This document shows, piece after piece, positions 1 through 5,234 of a stretch of DNA of 5,464 nt; position 1 is the stretch's first letter; each line of letters begins with the position of its first letter. The DNA comes from Accumulibacter sp. (GTDB lineage Bacteria; Pseudomonadota; Gammaproteobacteria; Burkholderiales; Rhodocyclaceae): NCBI GenBank assembly GCA_031274075.1, contig JAISQQ010000326.1, forward strand, positions 1 through 5,464. Reading direction: 5' to 3'. A program made the position numbers and the translations under genes. The notes beneath the pieces are model-generated. The model was given only the letters and a program-made list of their open reading frames with translations. It was not told the origin of the DNA and made no database searches.

Positions 1-4
1 CCAT
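1..4 (-). CDS. Probable start of the next operon gene (only the start codon is in the window)
   Basis: An ATG occupies positions 4-2 on the minus strand. It is preceded by AAGGA (minus strand, positions 19-15) at a spacing of 10 bases, and lies 22 bases after the TAG stop of the ABC transporter gene. The tight spacing, good Shine-Dalgarno match and shared direction suggest a further co-transcribed gene. Nothing of its product is visible, so no function can be offered. The alternative is that the ATG is coincidental. Confidence 0.45.
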
Positions 5-14
5 TTTTTGCGTT

Positions 15-19
15 TCCTT
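15..19 (-). promoter_or_regulatory. Ribosome-binding site of the downstream gene
   Basis: The minus-strand sequence AAGGA lies 10 bases before the ATG at positions 4-2 and just after the stop of the ABC transporter. It is the only good Shine-Dalgarno match in this 26-base stretch and is the main reason for proposing a gene that continues beyond the window edge. Confidence 0.45.
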
Positions 20-26
20 CGTTCGC

Positions 27-1730
27 CTACAAAGAAACGATTCGCCGGCAGTCGCGCAGCGACGATTCCTTGTGCGCGATCACCACCACCGTCTTGCGGC
101 CCGACAGGTGGCGGATCGCCTCGTTCACCGCCTCCTCGGTCTGCGCGTCCAGCGCGCTCGTCGCCTCGTCCATGAACAAGACCGGCGGATCGCGGTACAG
201 GGCGCGGGCGATGCCGATGCGTTGACGCTGTCCGCCGGAGAGGCGGATGCCGCGATCTCCGACGCGCGTCTCGTAGCCCTCCTGCAAATCGTTCACGATG
301 AAATCGTGAATCTGCGCCGCGCGCGCGGCGCGTTCCACGGCTTGCCGGTCGACCTCATCCGGCGGAACGCCGAAGGCAATGTTTTCCCACACGCTGGCGT
401 CGGACAGAAAGATGTGCTGCGGCACGTAGCCGATCGCGCGCTGCCAGGCCGGAACGCGTTCTTCGGTGATCGGCGCGCCATCCACGCTCAAGACGCCGCT
501 TTGCGGTCGCAGCAGCGCCAGCAGGATATCCATCAGCGTGCTCTTGCCGCCGCCGCTTTTGCCGACGATGCCCACGCTGCTGTTGGCTTCGATGAGCAGA
601 TCGAAGCCATCGAAGACAGGGGCGTCCGGCGTCGAGGGATAGGCATAGCGGATTTTCTCGAGACGGATTTCCCGCTGCGGCACGATCATCGCGGCGGAAC
701 CGGGAGAACACGGTTCGGGCAGGGCCAGATCGTGGACAATGGAATTCAGCGACGCCATGGAAAACCGGAGCCGCGCAAAGCCGCGATACATGACCTGCAC
801 GGCGGGCAGCATCCGGTACGCCGCGAAACCGTAAAGTCCCAGGGCCGGCAGGACGTGCGCGACGTCGTTTGTCTTGAGCAGCAGCCACAGGGCAATCAGG
901 ATCAGCCCGGTGTAGCCCACCGCCTCGACCATATAAAGCGGCGATTGGCTCAAGGTATCGTTGGTCGCCAGATGCCGGGAAACCAGGCGCGCCGCCTGAT
1001 GGAATTTTTCCTCGTAGGCCGATGCCGAATGCGTGATCTTGACGTCCTTGATGCCGCCCAGCGCCTCGTTGCAGGCCTGGTAGCGCAGCCCGTTCGCCGC
1101 CTGCCATTCGCGCCCGATCCGATCCAGGCGTTTGCGCACCAGGCCGAAGATCGCGCCGTAGAGCGCCGCGACGACGGCCACCGTGCAGGACGCCATCAGC
1201 GGGTCATGGAAGAAAATCAGGGTCGTCACCGCCAGCACGATCGCGCCCTGGGCGATCAGTTGCGACAGCGGCCAGAGCAGATTGCCGATCAATTCATCCG
1301 TTTGCGACAGGATGTTCTTGCCGAGCAGCGAAGGATTGCGCGTCAGGAAGAACTCATACGGCTGCCGCAGGTAGCACGCCAGCAGGCGCGAGCTGATGGA
1401 AGTCCGCTCCAGGTGAATGAAGCGGTTGATGACGTGCAGGGTGACGGTCTTGAAAGCCGAGGAAGAAACCACGATCACGATCGAGGCCATCCCCAGCCCC
1501 AGGATGAAACCGCGAAAATCCGCGAACGCGAAATACTGATAGACCGCGCGCAGCAAAGGCTTTTCCTCGATGATCTCCGGCCGGGCCAGCACCGACAGGA
1601 ACGGCATGATGGAAATCACCCCGGCCGTTTCCGCCAGCGCCATCAACACGCAAAGAACCAGTATCAGCACCGCCTTGCCCCGCTCGGCGGGCGTAAAGAG
1701 AGACCAGGCTTTTTTCAGGACGGAGTTCAT
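27..1730 (-). CDS. ABC transporter, fused permease/ATPase half-transporter (lipid or lipid-linked glycan flippase type)
   Basis: This 567-aa protein joins a membrane domain (residues 1 to about 335, roughly six hydrophobic segments near 20-46, 73-95, 155-175, 178-198, 264-286 and 292-312) to a nucleotide-binding domain. Visible ATPase motifs are an aromatic A-loop Tyr near 364, Walker A GKSGGGKST at 390-398, Q-loop Gln438, signature LSGGQ at 497-501, Walker B VLFMDE ending at Glu522, D-loop SALD at 525-528 and H-loop His553. All key residues are intact. Such exporters work as dimers in the inner membrane; relatives include MsbA (lipid A) and PglK (undecaprenyl-linked oligosaccharide). The gene follows a polyprenyl-phosphate-type glycosyltransferase after 73 bases, which favours a lipid-linked sugar substrate (inference). 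Two oddities stand out. The protein ends only 14 residues after the H-loop His, where relatives usually continue for about 25-45 more. The ATG at 1730 also has no recognisable Shine-Dalgarno sequence, although an in-frame TGA four codons upstream makes it the natural first start. The substrate is unknown. Confidence 0.93.
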   Translation of the reverse strand: MNSVLKKAWSLFTPAERGKAVLILVLCVLMALAETAGVISIMPFLSVLARPEIIEEKPLLRAVYQYFAFADFRGFILGLGMASIVIVVSSSAFKTVTLHVINRFIHLERTSISSRLLACYLRQPYEFFLTRNPSLLGKNILSQTDELIGNLLWPLSQLIAQGAIVLAVTTLIFFHDPLMASCTVAVVAALYGAIFGLVRKRLDRIGREWQAANGLRYQACNEALGGIKDVKITHSASAYEEKFHQAARLVSRHLATNDTLSQSPLYMVEAVGYTGLILIALWLLLKTNDVAHVLPALGLYGFAAYRMLPAVQVMYRGFARLRFSMASLNSIVHDLALPEPCSPGSAAMIVPQREIRLEKIRYAYPSTPDAPVFDGFDLLIEANSSVGIVGKSGGGKSTLMDILLALLRPQSGVLSVDGAPITEERVPAWQRAIGYVPQHIFLSDASVWENIAFGVPPDEVDRQAVERAARAAQIHDFIVNDLQEGYETRVGDRGIRLSGGQRQRIGIARALYRDPPVLFMDEATSALDAQTEEAVNEAIRHLSGRKTVVVIAHKESSLRDCRRIVSL

Positions 1731-1764
1731 TGTCAGGAATCAGATGTCAGGTGGCAGGTGGCAG
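1731..1764. repeat. Degenerate heptamer repeats TGTCAGG/TGGCAGG
   Basis: On the plus strand, TGTCAGG occurs at 1731-1737 and 1745-1751, followed directly by two copies of TGGCAG(G) at 1752-1765. On the coding (minus) strand these are CCTGACA/CCTGCCA units that run right up to the start codon of the ABC transporter gene and take the place where a ribosome-binding site would be expected. Confidence 0.6.
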
Positions 1765-1812
1765 GGTTTACCGGCGCGAAGCGCCGCAAGTTACTGACAC
1801 CTGTCACCTGTC
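1746..1812. repeat. Imperfect inverted repeat between the family 2 glycosyltransferase and ABC genes
   Basis: The arm at 1746-1764 pairs with the reverse complement of 1794-1812 at 16 of 19 positions. Between them is a perfect 6-bp-stem hairpin with a 3-nt loop at 1772-1786 (CGGCGCGAAGCGCCG). The right arm overlaps the last codons and TGA of the glycosyltransferase gene. In the transcript this could fold into a branched hairpin between two genes. It lacks a following run of U, so it does not look like an intrinsic terminator; mRNA processing, 3'-end protection or a neutral repeat are the options. Confidence 0.6.
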
Positions 1813-2712
1813 CTCTGCTTTGTACATCAACCCGGTGATCTGTTCCGAAATCAGCCCCATCAGGAAGACGACGATGCTGCCGGTATAGAACAGGGCGCTC
1901 ATGTTGGTGAACCGGCCCTGCCCGATATAGGTGTGCGCGTACCACCCCGTGCCGAACGCAAACAACAGCAGGGAAAACGGCAGGAAAAGCTTGAGCGGGG
2001 AGTAAAGCGTGCCGATCTTGAAAATGATCAGCAGGAAACGCAGGCCGTCGCGGAGCAGCCGGATATGGCTCTTGCCGATCCGCTGCGCGGCGTGGATCGG
2101 CTCGTAGGCCACCGAATAACCGGCGCGGAAAAAGGCCATGGTGATCGTCGTCGGGTAGGAAAAGCCGTTGGGCAAGAGATACAGGAACTCGCGGAACTTC
2201 TTCGCGCGCGCGGCGCGGAAGCCCGAGGTCAGGTCTTCCACCCGATGCCCGGTCATGTAGCTGGCCAGCCAGTTGTAGAAGCGGTTGGCGATGCTGCGCC
2301 CCAGGCTGGCCTGGGAACCCGCCTGGCGCGCGCCGACCGCCATGTCGTGGCCCTCGTCGAGGCGCGCCAGCAGGCGCGGGATGTCGGCCGGATCGTGCTG
2401 CCCGTCGGCGTCCAGGAACACCAGCGTATCGCCGCTGGCGGCGCGCGCGCCCGATTTCACGGCGCTGCCGTTGCCCTTGGAATACGGGTGGCGGACCACC
2501 ACCGCGCCCGCCTGCCGGGCGATCTGGGCCGTATCGTCGACCGATCCGTCGTCGACCACGACGATCTCGGCGGAGGGAAGAACCCGGGCGATCGCCGCCA
2601 GGGTCTGGCCGATCGCCAGGGATTCATCCTTGGCCGGCAGGATGACGCTGATCTTTTCAGCGGGGGCGGAGTTGGTGGAGTTGGCGGAGTTGGGAGCAGG
2701 GTTCGATCTCAT
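1804..2712 (-). CDS. Family 2 glycosyltransferase, polyprenyl-phosphate sugar synthase type (DPM1/GtrB-like)
   Basis: This 302-aa protein has a GT-A-fold domain. ISVILPAKDE (21-30) opens the first strand, VVVDDGS (51-57) binds nucleotide, and DADGQHD (101-107) carries the DXD-type metal-binding motif. Two hydrophobic segments near 241-259 and 273-293 anchor the C-terminus in the membrane. Enzymes of this type move a sugar from a nucleotide donor (such as GDP-mannose or UDP-glucose) to dolichyl or undecaprenyl phosphate on the cytoplasmic face; the sugar here cannot be read from sequence. The start at 2712 is chosen because ATG overlaps the upstream TGA as ATGA, with AGGAAAGG five bases before it. 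A longer open frame to 2940 lies inside the upstream gene and adds an Arg/Pro-rich stretch unlike the family. The N-terminus before the catalytic domain has an Asn-Ser repeat encoded by a 9-bp tandem repeat. The overlap implies translational coupling to the GT-C-type gene. Confidence 0.92.
   Translation of the reverse strand: MRSNPAPNSANSTNSAPAEKISVILPAKDESLAIGQTLAAIARVLPSAEIVVVDDGSVDDTAQIARQAGAVVVRHPYSKGNGSAVKSGARAASGDTLVFLDADGQHDPADIPRLLARLDEGHDMAVGARQAGSQASLGRSIANRFYNWLASYMTGHRVEDLTSGFRAARAKKFREFLYLLPNGFSYPTTITMAFFRAGYSVAYEPIHAAQRIGKSHIRLLRDGLRFLLIIFKIGTLYSPLKLFLPFSLLLFAFGTGWYAHTYIGQGRFTNMSALFYTGSIVVFLMGLISEQITGLMYKAEDR
2665..2691. repeat. Three tandem copies of a 9-bp unit inside the glycosyltransferase N-terminus
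   Basis: The plus-strand units are GGCGGAGTT, GGTGGAGTT and GGCGGAGTT. They encode Asn-Ser-Ala/Thr repeats at residues 8-16, just before the first beta strand of the enzyme. A change in unit number would keep the reading frame and only alter the linker length. Confidence 0.75.
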
Positions 2713-4628
2713 TTCTGCCTTTCCTGGTCGATGATTTCCCGCAGCCGTATTATTTCCGATTCGTAGCTCTCGCGTGAGCGGCGCAGGGATCGGTCCGCTT
2801 GCTGGTCGAGCGCTTTTTTCGCCAGCGCCAGCGTCTCCAGGGCGCAATCGAAAGCCTGCGCGGAAGCGATTTCGGCGACCATCATCAGCGCCGGCTCGAC
2901 GTCGGCGTACAAGCCGATGGCGTACTGGTACTGCCGGCACGCTTCGGCGGGCGCGGACTTGGCCAGGTACAGGCGCCCCTTGAGATACGCGGACTCCTGT
3001 TTCTGCTCCGGGAACCTGGAAAAAGTGGTATTGCGCTCCATCGCCTCGATCAGGCCGAGCGTCGCGTCCTTGTAGAACAGCGGAGTATCCGGCTTGAGGA
3101 CGTTATCGACGATCATGCGCATGCTCCGGATGGCCGGCATGTCGAAGACTTGCCGGGACAAGCGCTGGCCCGCCAGCTCGAAGTCGCGTTCGCTGGCCTG
3201 GCGCGCGAAAATCTTCTGCAGCAGGCGGCGCAGGTTGAGCATGGCGTTGTCGGGAAAGCGCTCGTTGGCGGCGTCGAGCAGCGCGTCGGCCTGTTCGAGC
3301 TGGCGTCTCACCGTCAGTATCGCCACCACCGCGTTATACGCCCTGGGAGAATCCGGGTTCGACGCGGCCCAATAGAGAAGCAGTTGGTCTTCGTCCTGCC
3401 AGAGCTGCGCGCGCTGCCAGGTAAACCCGGCCAGCAGGCACAGCGCCACGCCGCCGACGACGAGCGCCAGCGCGGGCTTGTATTTCTTCGCCAGGAACGA
3501 GAGTCCCTGCCCCAGCGGCAGGAACAAGAGGCCCGCGGAGAGGTAATTGCGGTGCTCGAAATAAAGCTCCAGGCCGAGGACGCTCGATTCGAGCAGATGA
3601 CCCGCGAAGAAAAAGAGGATCGCCAGCGCGACCAGCGGCCAGCGCCGGCGCGCCCACAGCGCCGCGCCGAACAGCGCCAGCAGGCCGAGCGCCGCGGGCA
3701 GCGTCGTCCACGGCGTCAGCCAGCCCCGCGAGATCGCGTAGCCGTCCTGGTAGAGTCCGTGGCCCTCGATTTGCGGAATGAACAGTAGCCGCAGATATTC
3801 CCACACGATGCGCGCCTCGCTCCACAGGCGTTCCGGCTGGTCGAAGAGCCTGCGCGGCCAGATACCCGGCGAAAAATCGATCTGCCGGGCGAGATAGATG
3901 AGGAGCGCGAGCGACGGCAGCCACAGGCAGACCGCGCGCCACAACCGCGCCGGGCGCGGCCTCGACGGCTGGTCCGGCAGGCAGAATTCCACAACCAACA
4001 GCAGCAAGGGCAAGAGCGCGCCGTTTTCCTTGCTGAACACCGCCAGCAGCGTGCCCAGGCCGAGCGAGAGCGTCATCCAGGCGTAGGCCGCGCGCGGCCG
4101 CTCCGGCAGCAGCAGGCGTCCGTGCAGATAACCCGCCATGCCGGCGAAGACGAACAGCGTGCTCAGTTGCGCCATGCGCTGCACGATGTAAAGCGTCGTC
4201 GACACCATCAGCGGGTGCAGCAGCCAGCACGCGCTGGAAAAAACGGCCAGCCACTGCGCCTCGTCTTCCTCGAAGCGGAAATTGCGCAACAGCAGCAGCG
4301 TGCCCCAGCAAAGCAGCAGGCCGCAGAGCACGTGGATCGCCAGGTTCGTCGGCTTGAACCACACCGCCTGGCTCGGCCAGGTATTGTCGTCCAGCAGGAA
4401 AGTCGCCAGCGACAAAGGCCGCCCGGTCGGCCCGGAAACGCCGCCGAAAACAAAGGCGCGGAACGATTCCCAATCGCTGACGCCGCCGAAGACGCCAAGC
4501 TGTTCGAGGTTGGGCGTATCGTCGAACAGGAAGTAGTTCCCCTGCAAACCCGGCCAATAACAGGCGACCGCCAGGCCGACGGCCAGCGCGAGAAGCAGAG
4601 GGGGGAAACGGATCGTTTTCATTGTCAT
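2709..4628 (-). CDS. Multi-membrane GT-C-type glycosyltransferase with C-terminal TPR-like region (TMTC/PMT-like)
   Basis: This 639-aa protein has about eleven hydrophobic segments (near 8-24, 95-114, 127-143, 153-169, 183-198, 204-217, 231-247, 308-325, 330-346, 362-378, 385-403) followed by a soluble helical region (about 415-639). Features typical of GT-C enzymes using lipid-phosphate sugars are FDD at 35-37 in the first external loop (the usual acidic catalytic pair), GRPLS at 69-73, HPL at 138-140 with YIVQR at 147-151, SKENG at 199-203 and YFEHRNYLS at 356-364. This pattern matches bacterial membrane proteins annotated as TPR proteins and related to eukaryotic TMTC O-mannosyltransferases. 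The tail has TPR-like helix pairs near 430-475 and 546-605, then a charged helix. By inference it transfers a sugar from a polyprenyl carrier to a protein or glycan in the periplasm, and the next gene may make its donor. Two starts are possible: Met1 (4628), with AGG only 4 bases upstream, or Met3 (4622), 10 bases from it. It starts 606 bases after a type IV pilin gene. The acceptor is unknown. Confidence 0.85.
   Translation of the reverse strand: MTMKTIRFPPLLLALAVGLAVACYWPGLQGNYFLFDDTPNLEQLGVFGGVSDWESFRAFVFGGVSGPTGRPLSLATFLLDDNTWPSQAVWFKPTNLAIHVLCGLLLCWGTLLLLRNFRFEEDEAQWLAVFSSACWLLHPLMVSTTLYIVQRMAQLSTLFVFAGMAGYLHGRLLLPERPRAAYAWMTLSLGLGTLLAVFSKENGALLPLLLLVVEFCLPDQPSRPRPARLWRAVCLWLPSLALLIYLARQIDFSPGIWPRRLFDQPERLWSEARIVWEYLRLLFIPQIEGHGLYQDGYAISRGWLTPWTTLPAALGLLALFGAALWARRRWPLVALAILFFFAGHLLESSVLGLELYFEHRNYLSAGLLFLPLGQGLSFLAKKYKPALALVVGGVALCLLAGFTWQRAQLWQDEDQLLLYWAASNPDSPRAYNAVVAILTVRRQLEQADALLDAANERFPDNAMLNLRRLLQKIFARQASERDFELAGQRLSRQVFDMPAIRSMRMIVDNVLKPDTPLFYKDATLGLIEAMERNTTFSRFPEQKQESAYLKGRLYLAKSAPAEACRQYQYAIGLYADVEPALMMVAEIASAQAFDCALETLALAKKALDQQADRSLRRSRESYESEIIRLREIIDQERQK
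2718..2725 (-). promoter_or_regulatory. Ribosome-binding site deciding the start of the family 2 glycosyltransferase
   Basis: The minus-strand sequence AGGAAAGG lies five bases before the ATG at 2712-2710, inside the end of the upstream gene. With the ATGA stop-start overlap it fixes the start at 2712 and points to coupled translation of the two genes. Confidence 0.75.
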
Positions 4629-4785
4629 GAGACCTGCCCGGGTTGGAAATTTGGCCCTGAAATCCCGCCCAGGTTCCCGAATGCCGGAGCTTTGGCCGTC
4701 ATGATCCAGCGGAGATTACAACTTTTTCCGGCTACGTTCCCACCGCCGGCGGCAAGAATAGCACATCAGCTAACACCCCGCCCCC
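4629..4785. other. Leader region upstream of the GT-C-type gene, no gene recognised
   Basis: This stretch lies between the repeat array and the start codon at 4628. It is less GC-biased than its surroundings and has no plausible coding frame. A short perfect palindrome, CCGCCGGCGG, lies at 4743-4752. No convincing -35/-10 pair or sigma-54 site was found on the minus strand, although a promoter for the downstream genes could lie here if they are not transcribed from the pilin promoter. Confidence 0.5.
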
Positions 4786-4800
4786 GTAGAGCGGGATTTC
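4786..4800. repeat. Lone partial copy of the repeat end, next to repeat element 1
   Basis: The sequence CCCCCGTAGAGCGGGA at 4781-4796 closely matches the left border of element 2 (CCCCCGTAGGGCGGGA, from 5071), with one base different. It is followed at 4801 by the true left end of element 1. It looks like the remnant of another repeat end or a nested insertion point. Confidence 0.5.
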
Positions 4801-4946
4801 GTAGGGCGGGAAAGCGCAGCGCCTCCCGCCGGTCCTTCCCTCCGGCGGCGCAGCCGCCGCTTATCATATTCAACGGTCCCCCGAATTGAGCGGCGCTTCG
4901 CGCCGGAAAAAGGATCGGCGGGAGGCGCTTCGCTTTCCCGCCCTAC
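4801..4946. repeat. Palindromic repeat element, copy 1 (146 bp)
   Basis: The left end 4801-4831 is the inverted complement of the right end 4916-4946, with one mismatch in 31 (position 4817). Each end can also fold by itself: GGCGGGA at 4805-4811 pairs with TCCCGCC at 4824-4830. Inside are two further hairpins, CGGCGGC-GCA-GCCGCCG at 4843-4859 and CGGCGC-TTC-GCGCCG at 4891-4905. The element is nearly identical to copy 2 at 5076-5219 (about four substitutions and a 2-nt length difference). The design resembles REP/BIME-type intergenic palindromes or a small MITE. No transposase frame and no clear target-site duplication is present. Confidence 0.9.
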
Positions 4947-4956
4947 AAAACCGAAA

Positions 4957-4986
4957 CCTGGGAGCGCGAAGCTCCGCGCTCCCAGG
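4957..4986 (-). terminator. GC-rich 12-bp-stem hairpin, possible weak terminator on the minus strand
   Basis: CCTGGGAGCGCG at 4957-4968 pairs perfectly with CGCGCTCCCAGG at 4975-4986 around a six-base loop. On the minus strand it is followed by TTTCGGTTTTG, a broken T-rich run, so it could stop or slow transcripts coming from the pilin gene. On the plus strand no T-run follows. It is about 250 bases beyond the pilin stop, so it may instead be another member of the palindromic repeat array. Confidence 0.4.
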
Positions 4987-4996
4987 AACCCAAAAA

Positions 4997-5070
4997 CCGG
5001 TGGCGGCATCGCCGCCGCTCATCGTACTCAACGGCCCCTCCAATCATGCGGCGCGTTGCACCGAAAAAGG
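4997..5070. repeat. Diverged third copy of the repeat core
   Basis: Positions 5012-5038 match the core of copy 2 (5129-5155) at 24 of 27 bases, including the segment around TCAACGGCCCC. Further right, GCGGCGCGTTGCACCGAAAAAGG (5048-5070) resembles the GCGGCGCTTCGCGCCGAAAAAAG stretch of copy 2. The 31-bp inverted ends are missing; the left side is occupied by the unrelated hairpin at 4957-4986. This is an older, decayed or differently bordered member of the same repeat family. Confidence 0.65.
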
Positions 5071-5075
5071 CCCCC

Positions 5076-5219
5076 GTAGGGCGGGAAAGCGAAGCGCCTC
5101 CCGCCGGTCCTTCCCTCCGGCGGCGCAGCCGCCGCTTATCATATTCAACGGCCCCGAATCGAGCGGCGCTTCGCGCCGAAAAAAGTATCGGCGGGAGGCG
5201 CTTCGCTTTCCCGCCCTAC
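5076..5219. repeat. Palindromic repeat element, copy 2 (144 bp)
   Basis: The ends 5076-5106 and 5189-5219 are a perfect 31-bp inverted repeat. Internal hairpins are at 5118-5134 (CGGCGGC-GCA-GCCGCCG) and 5164-5178 (CGGCGC-TTC-GCGCCG). The 8 bases after the right end (GAAACCGA-type) are also shared with copy 1. The element begins 15 bases after the pilin stop codon, so it forms the 3' untranslated region of the pilin message and could act as a terminator-like or RNA-protecting structure. It is non-coding: short frames across it translate the arms into low-complexity Arg/Ser peptides. Confidence 0.9.
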
Positions 5220-5234
5220 GAAACCGATCCCCGC

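Noticed and set aside
72..1838. Long open frame on the plus strand (588 codons)
   Set aside because: It is antisense to the ABC transporter, which has every ATPase motif. The plus-strand translation is rich in Arg, Gln, Asp and His without any domain pattern, a usual by-product of GC-rich coding sequence.
1933..2766. Plus-strand open frame opposite the family 2 glycosyltransferase
   Set aside because: Low-complexity Arg/Gly/Val composition, no motif, and a clear real gene on the other strand.
2713..2940. Upstream extension of the family 2 glycosyltransferase to a start at 2940
   Set aside because: The extra 76 residues are Arg/Pro/Ala-rich and lie entirely within the end of the GT-C-type gene. 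The ATG at 2712 has a good ribosome-binding site and an ATGA overlap.
2799..4557. Other long frames on both strands across the GT-C-type gene
   Set aside because: They are shadows of the 639-aa frame with Arg/Ala/Gln-rich translations and no membrane or domain pattern.
4700..4785. Sigma-70 or sigma-54 promoter for the GT-C-type gene
   Set aside because: Weak -10-like stretches on the minus strand (TATTCT, TAATCT) lack a matching -35 at 16-18 bases, and no GG-N10-GC sigma-54 arrangement fits.
4801..5219. CRISPR array
   Set aside because: The units are 144-146 bp palindromes in only two full copies, not short direct repeats with regular unique spacers.
4801..5219. Target-site duplications that would prove transposon insertion
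   Set aside because: Bases flanking the left and right ends of each copy do not form a convincing direct repeat; shared bases outside the right ends belong to the repeat unit itself.
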